A stretch of 64,000 nt of DNA from JAPPLB01 sp965204095 (GTDB lineage Bacteria; Acidobacteriota; Terriglobia; Bryobacterales; UBA6623): contig OZ241991.1 of NCBI GenBank assembly GCA_965204095.1, positions 3,596,001 to 3,660,000 on the forward strand, in the 5' to 3' direction. Below, in pieces: positions 27,791-35,574 of the stretch (positions are counted from its first letter, which is position 1; each line of letters opens with the position of its first letter). Both the position numbers and the translations under genes were made by a program. The notes under the pieces are model-generated. The model was not told the origin of the DNA. It did not search any database and was given only the letters and a program-made list of their open reading frames with translations.

Positions 27791-28221
27791 CGAACTTGTT
27801 AAGCCCGCTCTCCGTTCAGGATGCCTCTTGAGACGTTACCGCCCTGGTGCTGTACTCCTCAAAACAGGCGTGCCTGTCCACGGTTTGGCCGCAACGGCCC
27901 GGAGACCTCACCTGTTCATATCGAACTGTTGACCCGCAAGGCCATCGGGACGGCACTTCCGAAAGGACCATACGCGGCCGGCTGGACCTTGGGGCCGATC
28001 ACTCCGCAAATGTAACTGGGAAAGGGATTTCGGCTTGCCGCTTGACGTGTTTCGTGCCCCATCGTTGGGGTCTTCGCTTGAGCCTCTCGTTGGCGAAACG
28101 TCAGTCGATCGGCGTTTCCATTCCACTGGGCGAAGCCGTTATTTTTATCTTAGCGCCTCCAACCGCCGCGTTGCCGGAAAGCCCCGGCCCTGCATTATAA
28201 TCAGCGGCGGTAGGCTGAGCG
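27791..28221. other. Intergenic region between divergent nqrA and thiS
   Basis: About 430 bases with no supported gene. The promoters for the nqr operon (leftward) and thiS (rightward) must lie here. I looked for the conserved parts of a thiamine-pyrophosphate riboswitch ahead of thiS and did not find them. The rest shows nothing recognisable. Confidence 0.45.
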
Positions 28222-28467
28222 ATGTCCAGCGTTGGAAAAACCGAAACTGTCGGGCAAGCCGAACACGTCGGTTTTCTGCTCAACGGCGAACCGCATCGAG
28301 TTCCCGAAGGCACGAGCATTGCCGACTTGCTCGAGGCGCTTGGGTTGCCGTCCGATCGGGTCGCCGTGGAACTCGACCGCGAGATTGTACGACAACCTCG
28401 ACGAGAGACGACGGTCATCAAGCCGGGTGCTTCGATCGAAGTTGTCGAGTTCGTGGGCGGAGGCTAA
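28222..28467 (+). CDS. thiS: ThiS-like sulfur carrier protein
   Basis: 81 aa ubiquitin-like sulfur carrier. The core runs from FLLNGEPHRVPEGTSI, through LLEALGL and VAVELDREIV, to the C-terminal VEFVGGG, whose terminal Gly-Gly is adenylated and converted to thiocarboxylate. In thiamine synthesis it gives sulfur to ThiG for the thiazole ring. About 16 residues precede the core, a short extension. No thiG, thiF or thiE lies next to it, so assignment to thiamine rather than another sulfur-transfer route rests on family alone. Confidence 0.82.
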   Translation: MSSVGKTETVGQAEHVGFLLNGEPHRVPEGTSIADLLEALGLPSDRVAVELDREIVRQPRRETTVIKPGASIEVVEFVGGG

Positions 28468-28597
28468 GTTGCCCGTCTCAGGGCCCATCGCAGTTTGTTT
28501 AATTTTCTTGCTGTCGGCGGAGCCGAGTTGTCGTACAATTGCAGAGTCCCTGAACAGTGAAGCTGGTTCTGCCTTCATGACGTGGGGTGGTCGTTCC

Positions 28598-29110
28598 ATG
28601 CTCAAGCTTAAAAAATCCCGTTTGTCCAAACCCCAAGGCTACCCCGAGACGTTCGGCAGTCTGGAGGTCTCCGAGATCACCGGGGTCAGCCTGCGCCAGT
28701 TGCAGTGGTGGGACGAGCGAGGTGTCGTCAGCCCCGTGCAAAGAGGGCACAAGCGCATGTACCGGTTCAATGAGGTGATCGAGATCGGGTTGATAACCGA
28801 GTTGCGCAAGAAGGGCATTTCCCTTCAGAAGATCCGCAAAGTGCTCCGGTTCCTGCATAAGGAGTTGGGCAGGGGATTGTTCGAGGCCGTGCAAAACGGG
28901 AACGAAATGCACTTGCTGACCGACGGCAGGAACATCTACCTCGAAGACAGCCATAAGAGCATCGTTGACATTCTCAATAGTTCCAGGCAGCCGCTCATTT
29001 CTGTCTGTATCACCGATCAGGTTCGACGCTTGACGGCCGGTGAGGCCATCAGGAAGGTCTTGCGCTCGGAACATAAAACTGCTGCCGGCCGCAAGTCCCG
29101 GGCCTCCTGA
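28598..29110 (+). CDS. MerR-family transcriptional regulator
   Basis: 170 aa. The N-terminal winged helix-turn-helix reads SLEVSEITGVSLRQLQWWDERGVVSPVQRGHKRMYRFNE, the MerR recognition region, followed by LITELRKKGISLQKIRKVL as dimerisation helix start. The C-terminal effector part has no Cys cluster, so this is not a metal sensor of the classical kind. ATG 28598 is chosen because GGGGTGG precedes it; the frame stays open upstream, through thiS in another phase. What it senses and controls is unknown. The position 130 bases after thiS suggests, without proof, a shared transcript. Confidence 0.82.
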   Translation: MLKLKKSRLSKPQGYPETFGSLEVSEITGVSLRQLQWWDERGVVSPVQRGHKRMYRFNEVIEIGLITELRKKGISLQKIRKVLRFLHKELGRGLFEAVQNGNEMHLLTDGRNIYLEDSHKSIVDILNSSRQPLISVCITDQVRRLTAGEAIRKVLRSEHKTAAGRKSRAS

Positions 29111-29196
29111 CGTCAACGCCCTTCAAACTCGGGTCGTCGCGACACTGCTGGCGGCAGGCCGTTCGATGCGGCGCTTGGATGCGATCAGTTCCTTTC

Positions 29197-29326
29197 CCTG
29201 CATGTCTCCCCAGGTGGCGAGACAAAGTTCGTGAGAGGGCAGTCAGGACAAGTCCCGAGCCGCCCGCGCCAGCAACACGTCCTTTGAGGTTTTCACGGAT
29301 CACGAGTCACGAAACGCGAATCACGG
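29197..29326. repeat. Partial MITE-like repeat plus heptamer array
   Basis: Starts CCTGCATGTCTCCCC and continues with the diverged left part of the 176-bp element (GTGAGAGGGC.GTCAGGACAAG, then a CCGAGCCGC-like stretch) to about 29270. At 29294-29326 is a degenerate tandem array of heptamers (CACGGAT, CACGAGT, CACGAAA, CGCGAAT, CACGG). It lies between the merR and cysC 3' ends. Confidence 0.65.
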
Positions 29327-29385
29327 CTTTTGCGCGGCGCGTAACGCCGCCTTGAACGCCTTACGCGATGGTTTCCGGCAGGAGA

Positions 29386-29925
29386 TCAATCATCCGGCGC
29401 GATCAGCCTCAACTCCACCAGTTTTGCCCAGACCTTCTCGGCGCTTTCCTGCGGCGTCTCGACGCTCGAATCGAACTTGACGGCGGGATGTAGCGGAGGC
29501 TCGTAGGGGTCCGACACACCCGTAAACTCCTTGATCTCCCCTGCGAGCGCCTTCTTGTACAGGCCCTTCACGTCCCGCTCCACGAGGGTGGCGAGCGGAC
29601 AGTGCGCATGCACCTCCACGAAGTGCTCGATCTTCGCCGCCACCTCGTCGCGCACTTCGCGATACGGTGAGATCGCCGCCGCGATTGCCACCACGCCGTT
29701 CCGAGAGAGCATCTCGCACACGAACCCGATCCGTCGGATATTCGTGTCGCGGTCCTCTTTGCTGAACCCCAACCCCTTGGAAAGATTGGTCCGTATGACA
29801 TCGCCGTCAAGGAGTTCCACGCGAGCGCCGTCCTCGCGGAGTCTCTTCTCGATAATTTCCGAAACCGTCGATTTTCCGGCGCCCGACAGTCCTGTGAACC
29901 AGAGAGTAAAACCTTTGTGAGTCAT
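29386..29925 (-). CDS. cysC: Adenylylsulfate (APS) kinase
   Basis: 179 aa P-loop kinase that phosphorylates APS to PAPS. Walker A GLSGAGKS is at residues 12-19. The LLDGDVIRTNLSKGLGFS substrate loop and the conserved RDTNIRRIGFV helix are present, and the C-terminal part DPYEPPLHPAVKFDSS fits the family. The length is normal. It is last in cysH-sat-cysC, 46 bases after sat. PAPS can serve sulfotransferases, whereas the CysH here looks APS-specific. Confidence 0.95.
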   Translation of the reverse strand: MTHKGFTLWFTGLSGAGKSTVSEIIEKRLREDGARVELLDGDVIRTNLSKGLGFSKEDRDTNIRRIGFVCEMLSRNGVVAIAAAISPYREVRDEVAAKIEHFVEVHAHCPLATLVERDVKGLYKKALAGEIKEFTGVSDPYEPPLHPAVKFDSSVETPQESAEKVWAKLVELRLIAPDD

Positions 29926-29971
29926 CTTTATTCAATAGCGCCTGAGGAAGTCAGCACGCCGCCCTGGCAGG

Positions 29972-31228
29972 CTATGCCCCTGTGTAAGCCTCGATCAGAA
30001 TGTCGGCGATTTCGGGCCGAAGGATCCGAGGGTCGGGCCGCTTGCCGTTTTTGAGTTGTTCTCGTACCTGCGTCCCGCTGATCGCGAAGGGCTTCTTGTC
30101 AGGGTGGTTTTCCATCAGGTCGACCCGGCCGAGCGATTCATAGAAGGCCGCGAACCCGATCTTGCAAGGGCGAAGGTGAAGCTCTCCCGCCAGGGAATCA
30201 AAGATCGCCTGGGCATCGAAGTCGCCCCAGATCGGACTGCGGTCCTCAAACGGAGCGTCGGCATGTTTGCGGCCGATCACCAGATCCGAGAATCCGTGGT
30301 TCTGCCGGTAGACGGCGTGCATGACGGCCTCTTTGGGGCCTCCGTAGAACATCTTGATGTCGAGCGGGATGACTTCGAACACGTCGCTGATGTCGTATCC
30401 CGCCGCCGCCCACAGCGCCTCGTCCTTGTCCCCTTTGCCGAGCAGGCCGCGATCGTGCAACGTGCGGTAGCAGCGCATCCGCACTTCCGCGTTCACGTCG
30501 TCGCCCTTGAGAACCCCGACCAGAGGATTCAGCACGACGCCCGTGAAATGACCCTCTCGCGTGAGCCTTTCGACTCCCGCAACCAGCGCATATTCATGGG
30601 CCCGGTGCAGTGGGTTGCGCGTCTGGAAGGCCAACGCTCGCTTCCACTTCCGCTCCCGAATCAACAGCCGCGTCATCCCCGGACTTGACAGCGGCGCGCC
30701 CCACTCCGGACGCGCCTTCTGCGGGAGCACCCGCAGCGTCCCTCCCAACAGCCGCCTTCTCGGGTCCCCTTCCACCATACGCCCGCCGGGATGGTCGAAA
30801 CGCTCCGTCCCGTAAACGCCGTGGACGTACTTCGGTTTGTCCCAATCGAAGACTTCGGTCTCGTCCAGGATGCCGACCAGCTCGCCGTCTTCGTCTCGCA
30901 ATGCGGTCGATCCGCCCGCTGTGAGCGCATCGGCCTCGGCATCGCTGGCCGGCAAGGAGAGCGGAATGCCCCATGCATACGCCTTTCCCTGCGACAGGAT
31001 CGTGGCTTCGTCAAGCGCGCGCTGCCAGGCGCTCTCGCCCATCGGGCCTTCGAGAGGCGAAAGCGTCCCGTCCGCGATCCGGTGCATCGTCGACAGGTCG
31101 GCTCGGGACACTTCGACGGAGGGCAGCGGCGCGGCTTCCTCTCGCAACGCTTTTCGGCCGCTGAGGGGAACCGTGCGATCTACCGGCTCCGAAAGACCGC
31201 CGTGTACGGGAACAAGATCGTGTGACAT
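29972..31228 (-). CDS. sat: Sulfate adenylyltransferase (ATP sulfurylase)
   Basis: 418 aa homomeric Sat-type ATP sulfurylase that activates sulfate to APS. The nucleotide site FQTRNPLHRAHEY with its HxxH pair is clear, followed by VVLNPLVGVLKGDDV, then FYGGPKEAVMHAVYRQNHG and IGRKHADAP, and ISGTQVREQL at the end. There is no APS kinase fusion; cysC is separate downstream. The length is normal. It lies 44 bases after cysH. Confidence 0.95.
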   Translation of the reverse strand: MSHDLVPVHGGLSEPVDRTVPLSGRKALREEAAPLPSVEVSRADLSTMHRIADGTLSPLEGPMGESAWQRALDEATILSQGKAYAWGIPLSLPASDAEADALTAGGSTALRDEDGELVGILDETEVFDWDKPKYVHGVYGTERFDHPGGRMVEGDPRRRLLGGTLRVLPQKARPEWGAPLSSPGMTRLLIRERKWKRALAFQTRNPLHRAHEYALVAGVERLTREGHFTGVVLNPLVGVLKGDDVNAEVRMRCYRTLHDRGLLGKGDKDEALWAAAGYDISDVFEVIPLDIKMFYGGPKEAVMHAVYRQNHGFSDLVIGRKHADAPFEDRSPIWGDFDAQAIFDSLAGELHLRPCKIGFAAFYESLGRVDLMENHPDKKPFAISGTQVREQLKNGKRPDPRILRPEIADILIEAYTGA

Positions 31229-31272
31229 GAGCTGCTGGTCTGTCTGGCTGGGAAAAGAGAAGCAGGCAGATC

Positions 31273-32100
31273 TCAGATCGACCCGCTTCGTCGAAACGAG
31301 GAGAAGAAAGGATACCGCGACTGGGGCGGCACGGCTTGCGGCAATACTTCATGAAGCATCACGTCGAACTCGCGTTTCAGCTCGCCGCTGGGGCTGAGAT
31401 GCAATCCGCATTCTTTGGTGGCGTCCGTTTCCCACCACCATCGCCCGGCCCGAGCGTCTTCCGAGCCCGTGGTTGCTCTCGTGCAGGGCGCACAGCCGAT
31501 GCTGGTATATCCCTGATCGTAGAGCGAATGGTAGGGAACGTTGTGCCACCGGATGTAAGCCCACACTTCTTCGTGGGTCCATTCAGCCAGCGGACAGATC
31601 TTGGTGACGCCCTCGTGCTTCGCGTCGAGCGATACCTTCTCGATGTCGCGCCGGCTCTCCGACTGTCCGCGCCGCAAGCCCACGACCCAGGCGTCGAGGT
31701 CCGCCAGCTTCCGCCGCAACGGCCTCACCTTGCGCACCTCGCAGCACATGCGCCGCTTGGCGACGGAATCGCGGAACAGATTGGGGCCGTGCCGCGAGAC
31801 CATGCCGGCAACCTCGAAGGCGTCCGGGAAAATGACCTCGATCTCGATTCCGTATCTCTCGCGGACCTCGCCGATGAGCGTCTGTGTCTCTTCCGAAAGC
31901 CTGCCGGTATCGATCGTGAAGACGGATACCTGCCCGCCGGTCAGCCGGGCCGCCATGTCGATGATGACCATGCCTTCCGCTTGAAAGCTCGTGCAGATCG
32001 CGAGGCGCGATCCGAACACCGAGATGCCCCAGGCCAGCAGTTCTTCGGCAGTCGCATCCGAGTGCGGCGGAGTCACGGGATGTGCAAGAGTTTTAATCAT
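31273..32100 (-). CDS. cysH: Assimilatory APS reductase (CysH family, iron-sulfur type)
   Basis: 275 aa. Reduces APS to sulfite with thioredoxin or glutaredoxin as donor. The SFQAEGMVIIDMA phosphate loop and the VFTIDTGRL strand mark the family. Cys119-Cys120 and Cys203/Cys206 supply the 4Fe-4S cluster that separates APS reductases from cluster-free PAPS reductases, and Cys231 in KECGLH is the catalytic thiol. First gene of cysH-sat-cysC. A dyad at 32105-32135 lies just ahead of the start. Confidence 0.93.
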   Translation of the reverse strand: MIKTLAHPVTPPHSDATAEELLAWGISVFGSRLAICTSFQAEGMVIIDMAARLTGGQVSVFTIDTGRLSEETQTLIGEVRERYGIEIEVIFPDAFEVAGMVSRHGPNLFRDSVAKRRMCCEVRKVRPLRRKLADLDAWVVGLRRGQSESRRDIEKVSLDAKHEGVTKICPLAEWTHEEVWAYIRWHNVPYHSLYDQGYTSIGCAPCTRATTGSEDARAGRWWWETDATKECGLHLSPSGELKREFDVMLHEVLPQAVPPQSRYPFFSSFRRSGSI

Positions 32101-32104
32101 TAGC

Positions 32105-32135
32105 CCTAATCCCTATCGACATACTGGAGATTAGG
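32105..32135 (-). promoter_or_regulatory. Inverted repeat just upstream of cysH
   Basis: CCTAATC (32105-32111) and GATTAGG (32129-32135) face each other across 17 bases, with extra CTATC/GATAG words nested beside them. It ends 5 bases before the cysH ATG and so covers the ribosome binding region. It could be an operator for a sulfur regulator or a 5' UTR hairpin. Identity of any binding protein is unknown. Confidence 0.4.
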
Positions 32136-32176
32136 ATAGCATGCCTGTCTTCGGCTTGCAAGTCCGCGATCAACCC

Positions 32177-32698
32177 TCAAGCCGCGAGGGTGTCCGAGTG
32201 CCGCCGCTCGTGATCCAGAAGGAACTGCTTGCGTTCGAGACCCCCGGCGTAACCGCTGAGCTTGCCGGACGCCCCGACAATCCGGTGACAGGGAATCAGG
32301 AGGGAGACGGGGTTGCGTCCGACGGCGGTGCCGACGGCTCTCGATGCGGAGGGCTTGCCGACCGCCCGGGCCAGGTCGCCGTAGCTGCAAGTGGCGCCGG
32401 CGGCCAGCCGCCGCAGTTCACGCCACACCGAAAGTTGAAACGGCGTGCCGCGCAAGTCGAGCGGGATGTCCGACCCGAAGTCGAGGTCGCCCGCAAAGTA
32501 GCAGTAGAGGAACCCTTCGGTTCGCAGCAGCCACGGGTTGCGGCGCGATCCGACGCGTCGGGAGCGGGGAAAGCGGCGCTCCATGGCGTCCGCCTGTGGG
32601 TCGAAGTAAAGCGCCGTGAGCCCCTTCTCGCTCGCCAGCAGATGAATCTTGCCTAAAGGTGAGCGGATTTTGGTGTAGTTCAGGATGTCTCCGGGCAC
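32177..32698 (-). CDS. ogt: Methylated-DNA-protein-cysteine methyltransferase
   Basis: 173 aa suicide repair protein that takes the alkyl group from O6-alkylguanine onto its own Cys. The active-site stretch IPCHRIVGASGKLSGYAGG is complete, preceded by TPFQLSVWRELRR and TCSYGDLARAVG (winged helix). GTG 32698 is chosen because AGAGG lies about 6 bases upstream and the N-terminus then matches the family. It lies directly upstream of cysH on the same strand with 76 bases between. Confidence 0.93.
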   Translation of the reverse strand: MPGDILNYTKIRSPLGKIHLLASEKGLTALYFDPQADAMERRFPRSRRVGSRRNPWLLRTEGFLYCYFAGDLDFGSDIPLDLRGTPFQLSVWRELRRLAAGATCSYGDLARAVGKPSASRAVGTAVGRNPVSLLIPCHRIVGASGKLSGYAGGLERKQFLLDHERRHSDTLAA

Positions 32699-32815
32699 GG
32701 TTCGCCTCTTCCAGCAAGCCCATCCTATCACCGGCTGCCTGCGGGGAAGCCGGCCAGTAGTTATCATGGCAAGCAGCTTGGGCCGTCAGACCGAACCTGA
32801 CGCGAGGGGATATCC

Positions 32816-33700
32816 ATGAATCGACGACAATTCGTACAGGCATCGGCCGCCTTGGCCGGCGTCGCCTGCGCCCCCCAAGAAACCTCGACCGCCGTGGAAT
32901 ACAACCTGCGCTACGCGCCGCGGATCGGCTTTCTGAACGACCTGCCTGTGCCGCGCCAGCTCGAGATCTACGCCGAGCACGGATTTCGCGCCTTCGAGTA
33001 CAACGGCCTCCCGCGGCACTCTCTGAAGGAGGCCGAGCAGTTCCGCAGAAAGATGGACGAGCTCGGGATGGAGATGGGCGTCTTCGTCGTCAACTCAGGC
33101 GGTTGGAGAGGCGACGCGCTTGTCGATACGGCTTTTCACGAGGGGTTCCTGAAAGACGTTCACAAGGCCCTCGAATATCACGGCATCATGCGCAACGGTT
33201 GGTCGACGGTGACGAGCGGCCTCGCCGTCTCCAACATCCCGCTCGATCAGCAAACGGAGAATGTCATTGAGGGCCTCAAGAAGGCCGCCGACATCGTTTC
33301 GAAAACGGACCTGGTCCTCGTTCTCGAACCCTTGAACGTGCTGGTCAACCATGCCGGTTATTTCGTGGTGACCTCGGAGCACGCGGCGGAGATCATCGAT
33401 GCCGTCGGCAGCCCGCAGGTGAAGATCCTGTTCGATATTTATCACCAGCAGATTTCCGAAGGGAATTTGATCGACAACATCGAGAAACACTGGGAGCGCA
33501 TTGCCTACTTTCAGGTCGGCGACGTGCCGGGGCGCAAGGAGCCCGGCACCGGCGAGATCAACTATCGCAACGTGTTCAAAGCCATTCACGCCAAGGGCTA
33601 CACCGGGCTGCTGGGCATGGAGCACGGGCTTTCGCAGCCCGGCATGTCCGGGCTGGAGAAGTGCTTCCGCGAATACAGGCAAGCGGATACGTGGACCTAG
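32816..33700 (+). CDS. Exported TIM-barrel protein, hydroxypyruvate isomerase/xylose isomerase-like
   Basis: 294 aa. The first 25 residues (MNRRQFVQASAALAGVACAP) have twin arginines and a Cys at the end, suggesting Tat export and perhaps lipidation. The rest is an AP endonuclease 2/xylose-isomerase TIM barrel resembling Hyi: VLVLEPLNV, VKILFDIYHQQISEGNLIDNI, FQVGDVPGRKEPGTGEINY and GLLGMEHG. The Glu, Asp, His and Glu at these positions would hold a divalent metal. In this phylum exported sugar isomerase-like proteins accompany oligosaccharide use. Substrate unknown. Confidence 0.82.
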   Translation: MNRRQFVQASAALAGVACAPQETSTAVEYNLRYAPRIGFLNDLPVPRQLEIYAEHGFRAFEYNGLPRHSLKEAEQFRRKMDELGMEMGVFVVNSGGWRGDALVDTAFHEGFLKDVHKALEYHGIMRNGWSTVTSGLAVSNIPLDQQTENVIEGLKKAADIVSKTDLVLVLEPLNVLVNHAGYFVVTSEHAAEIIDAVGSPQVKILFDIYHQQISEGNLIDNIEKHWERIAYFQVGDVPGRKEPGTGEINYRNVFKAIHAKGYTGLLGMEHGLSQPGMSGLEKCFREYRQADTWT

Positions 33701-33734
33701 ATCCTGCGTCTCCCGCCGTGGATGCACGCTCCCG

Positions 33735-33864
33735 CCAAAGGCTTTCACGAAACACGGCTTTTCGGTCTTTCCGGTTTACCGGCCGTCAGACATTTCTTCC
33801 TGGAGCGAACCAGGCCCCCGCCAGTGATTTTCACGAATCACGAGACACGAGACACGAAACACGG
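33735..33864. repeat. Compound intergenic repeat: short heptamer run, conserved block, long heptamer array
   Basis: A short run (CACGAAA CACGG) at 33746-33757 is followed by the conserved block CCGGCCGTCAGACATTTC...GGAGCGAACCAG (about 33778-33813), then by the array CACGAAT, CACGAGA, CACGAGA, CACGAAA, CACGG at 33832-33864. The same order recurs at 53.4 and 55.7 kb. Confidence 0.7.
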
Positions 33865-33925
33865 CTTTTCTCCCCCCGTGGTCTGCAAGTAGCGAAGGCG
33901 GAGCGCTCCAAATTAAACTGGGTCC

Positions 33926-34759
33926 ATGCAATTGACTCGCCGCCAATGGTCTTACTTGATGTCCGTGGCCGCGCTGGCGCCGCGGTCCGCCCCCTCGCAG
34001 GAGATACCCGTGATTGACAACCCCCAAGGAAACTTCAGGTTCGTGAAGGGAAGCGGGCCGTATTCATCCGGCGCCGCCGCCCATGACGGCTACGAAGTGG
34101 TCCACGCCATTTTCAATCCTTTGCCGCAGCTTTGGGATGCGTTCGACATCATCGAAGGCCACCTGAAATCCCTGAATAGGCCCCTGAACGCCTTGTGCGG
34201 CATGGAGTTGCGTATTCCCGAAGCGCTCTCGATCGAGGGCTTCAATGAGTTCAACCAGCCCTATATTGACCGCCTCAAGGCGTGGGGGACTCATGTGGAT
34301 GGGCTGAATCCCGTGGCCCGCACGAACGTCGCGATCGCGGTCAACCCGGTGCAGGCGCCGTCGGTGTACGGCTTCTCGTACACCATTCCTTCGGACTACA
34401 AGCGCAAGACGTTCGTCATTGCGGGTGCTGGGGAGCTGCGCTCGAGCAAGCTGGCCGGATCGGAGATCGTCAGCCGCGGCGACACCTCGACCACGGGCAT
34501 GCGGGCGAAAACGAGGCAGGTTCTTTCGATCATGGACCGCCGCCTGGAAGCGTTGGGCCTGACGCACGCCGACATCACGCAGTCGAATGTCTACACGGTC
34601 TTTAACATCGCGGAGCTGATGGAGTCGACGATCATGCCGGCGCTTCATGAAGCGGCCCGGCACGGCGTCCGCTGGCACTTCGCTCGGCCGCCGGTGATCG
34701 AGATCGACTACGAGATGGACATGCGCGGCGTACGCAGCGAGATCACGCTGGCCGGTTAG
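33926..34759 (+). CDS. Exported RidA/YjgF-like protein
   Basis: 277 aa. The N-terminus MQLTRRQWSYLMSVAALA has twin arginines before a hydrophobic stretch, so export by Tat is likely. The C-terminal half resembles the RidA fold: FVIAGAGELRS, then VLSIMDRRLEALGLTHADITQSNVYTVFNIAELM, as in L-PSP deaminases, while the N-terminal half (FRFVKGSGPYSSGAAA) may be a second, diverged copy. RidA proteins hydrolyse reactive enamines/imines; an exported one is unusual and its role is unknown. The TAG stop overlaps the TTAG flanking the repeat element that follows. Confidence 0.62.
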   Translation: MQLTRRQWSYLMSVAALAPRSAPSQEIPVIDNPQGNFRFVKGSGPYSSGAAAHDGYEVVHAIFNPLPQLWDAFDIIEGHLKSLNRPLNALCGMELRIPEALSIEGFNEFNQPYIDRLKAWGTHVDGLNPVARTNVAIAVNPVQAPSVYGFSYTIPSDYKRKTFVIAGAGELRSSKLAGSEIVSRGDTSTTGMRAKTRQVLSIMDRRLEALGLTHADITQSNVYTVFNIAELMESTIMPALHEAARHGVRWHFARPPVIEIDYEMDMRGVRSEITLAG

Positions 34760-34935
34760 CCTGTATTTCTCACCACGTGGCGAGATGAAGTGCGTGAGAG
34801 GGCCGTCAGGACGAGGCGCGAGCCGCTTGGCGCGCGCAGGCGTACTTGACGGTACGTTGAGCACGGCAAGCCAGCGCAACGAAGTCATGGCGGTCGTATC
34901 GCGTGCTTCAGCCGTCGGGTGGTGAGAAATGCAGG
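34760..34935. mobile_element. MITE-like element, full copy A (176 bp)
   Basis: Left end CCTGTATTTCTCACCAC and right end GGTGGTGAGAAATGCAGG are inverted copies. The element is flanked by TTAG on both sides (34756-34759 and 34936-34939), a plausible 4-bp target duplication. It contains no complete gene. It abuts the stop codon of the RidA-like gene, whose TAG is part of the left flank. Confidence 0.8.
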
Positions 34936-34950
34936 TTAGCGGCAGTCCGC

Positions 34951-35364
34951 TCACATCTGATAGAGCATCAGATAGATCGCCACCCCGGTGATCGAAACGT
35001 ACATCCAGATTGGCCACGTCCAGCGGGCGATGCGGCGATGCTTGTCGAAGCGCTCCCGCCAGGCGTGGTAGAGCGTGACCAGCGCCAGCGGCACGATGGC
35101 GGCCGCCAGGATGATGTGCGAAATCAGGATCGCGAAATAAACCGGCCTCACCCAGCCCTGCTTCGTGAAGGGCACGGAGCCGGCCTGGGAGTGGTAGATC
35201 AGGTAGCTCGTCAGGAAGACGCACGACGTGACGAAAGCGCCCGCCATGGCAAGCCGGTGCCGTTGGACCTGCCCGCGGCGAATAAAGAGATAGCCGGCGG
35301 TGAGCAGCAGCGTGCTGATCGAATTCAGGCAGGCGTTGACGGTGGGCAGATCAGTGATTTCCAT
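34951..35364 (-). CDS. DUF420 family membrane protein
   Basis: 137 aa with four hydrophobic segments. The pattern NACLNSISTLLLTAGYLFIRRGQ at the start, the His-containing HRLAMAGAFVTSCVFLTSYLIYH, and ISHIILAAAIVPL are the DUF420 hallmarks. DUF420 proteins often sit near cytochrome oxidase assembly or ABC export genes, and their conserved His residues suggest haem or copper handling. Here it follows the ABC ATPase-permease pair on the same strand, with repeat copy B in the 200 bases between. Confidence 0.85.
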   Translation of the reverse strand: MEITDLPTVNACLNSISTLLLTAGYLFIRRGQVQRHRLAMAGAFVTSCVFLTSYLIYHSQAGSVPFTKQGWVRPVYFAILISHIILAAAIVPLALVTLYHAWRERFDKHRRIARWTWPIWMYVSITGVAIYLMLYQM

Positions 35365-35398
35365 TGATGAGCCGTTGATCCCGGGGCGTCTACGCTAA

Positions 35399-35574
35399 CC
35401 TGCATTTCTCACCACGTGGCGAGGTGAAGTGCGTGAGAGGTCCGTCAGGACGAGGCGCGAGCCGCTGGGCGCGCGCAGGTGTACTTGACAGTACATCGAG
35501 CACGGCAAGCAAGCGCAACGAAGTCATGGCGGTCTTATCGCGTGCTTCGGCCTTCGGGTGGTGAGAAATTCAGG
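35399..35574. mobile_element. MITE-like element, full copy B (176 bp)
   Basis: Runs from CCTGCATTTCTCACCAC to the slightly mutated right end GGTGGTGAGAAATTCAGG. Flanks are CTAA on the left and TCAA on the right. The right end supplies the stop codon of the ABC permease (TGA at 35570-35572), so this insertion has set the C-terminus of that protein. Same length as copies A and I. Confidence 0.8.

Noticed and set aside
27791..28221. Thiamine pyrophosphate riboswitch ahead of thiS
   Set aside because: The conserved CTGAGA-type and downstream words of that aptamer were not found.
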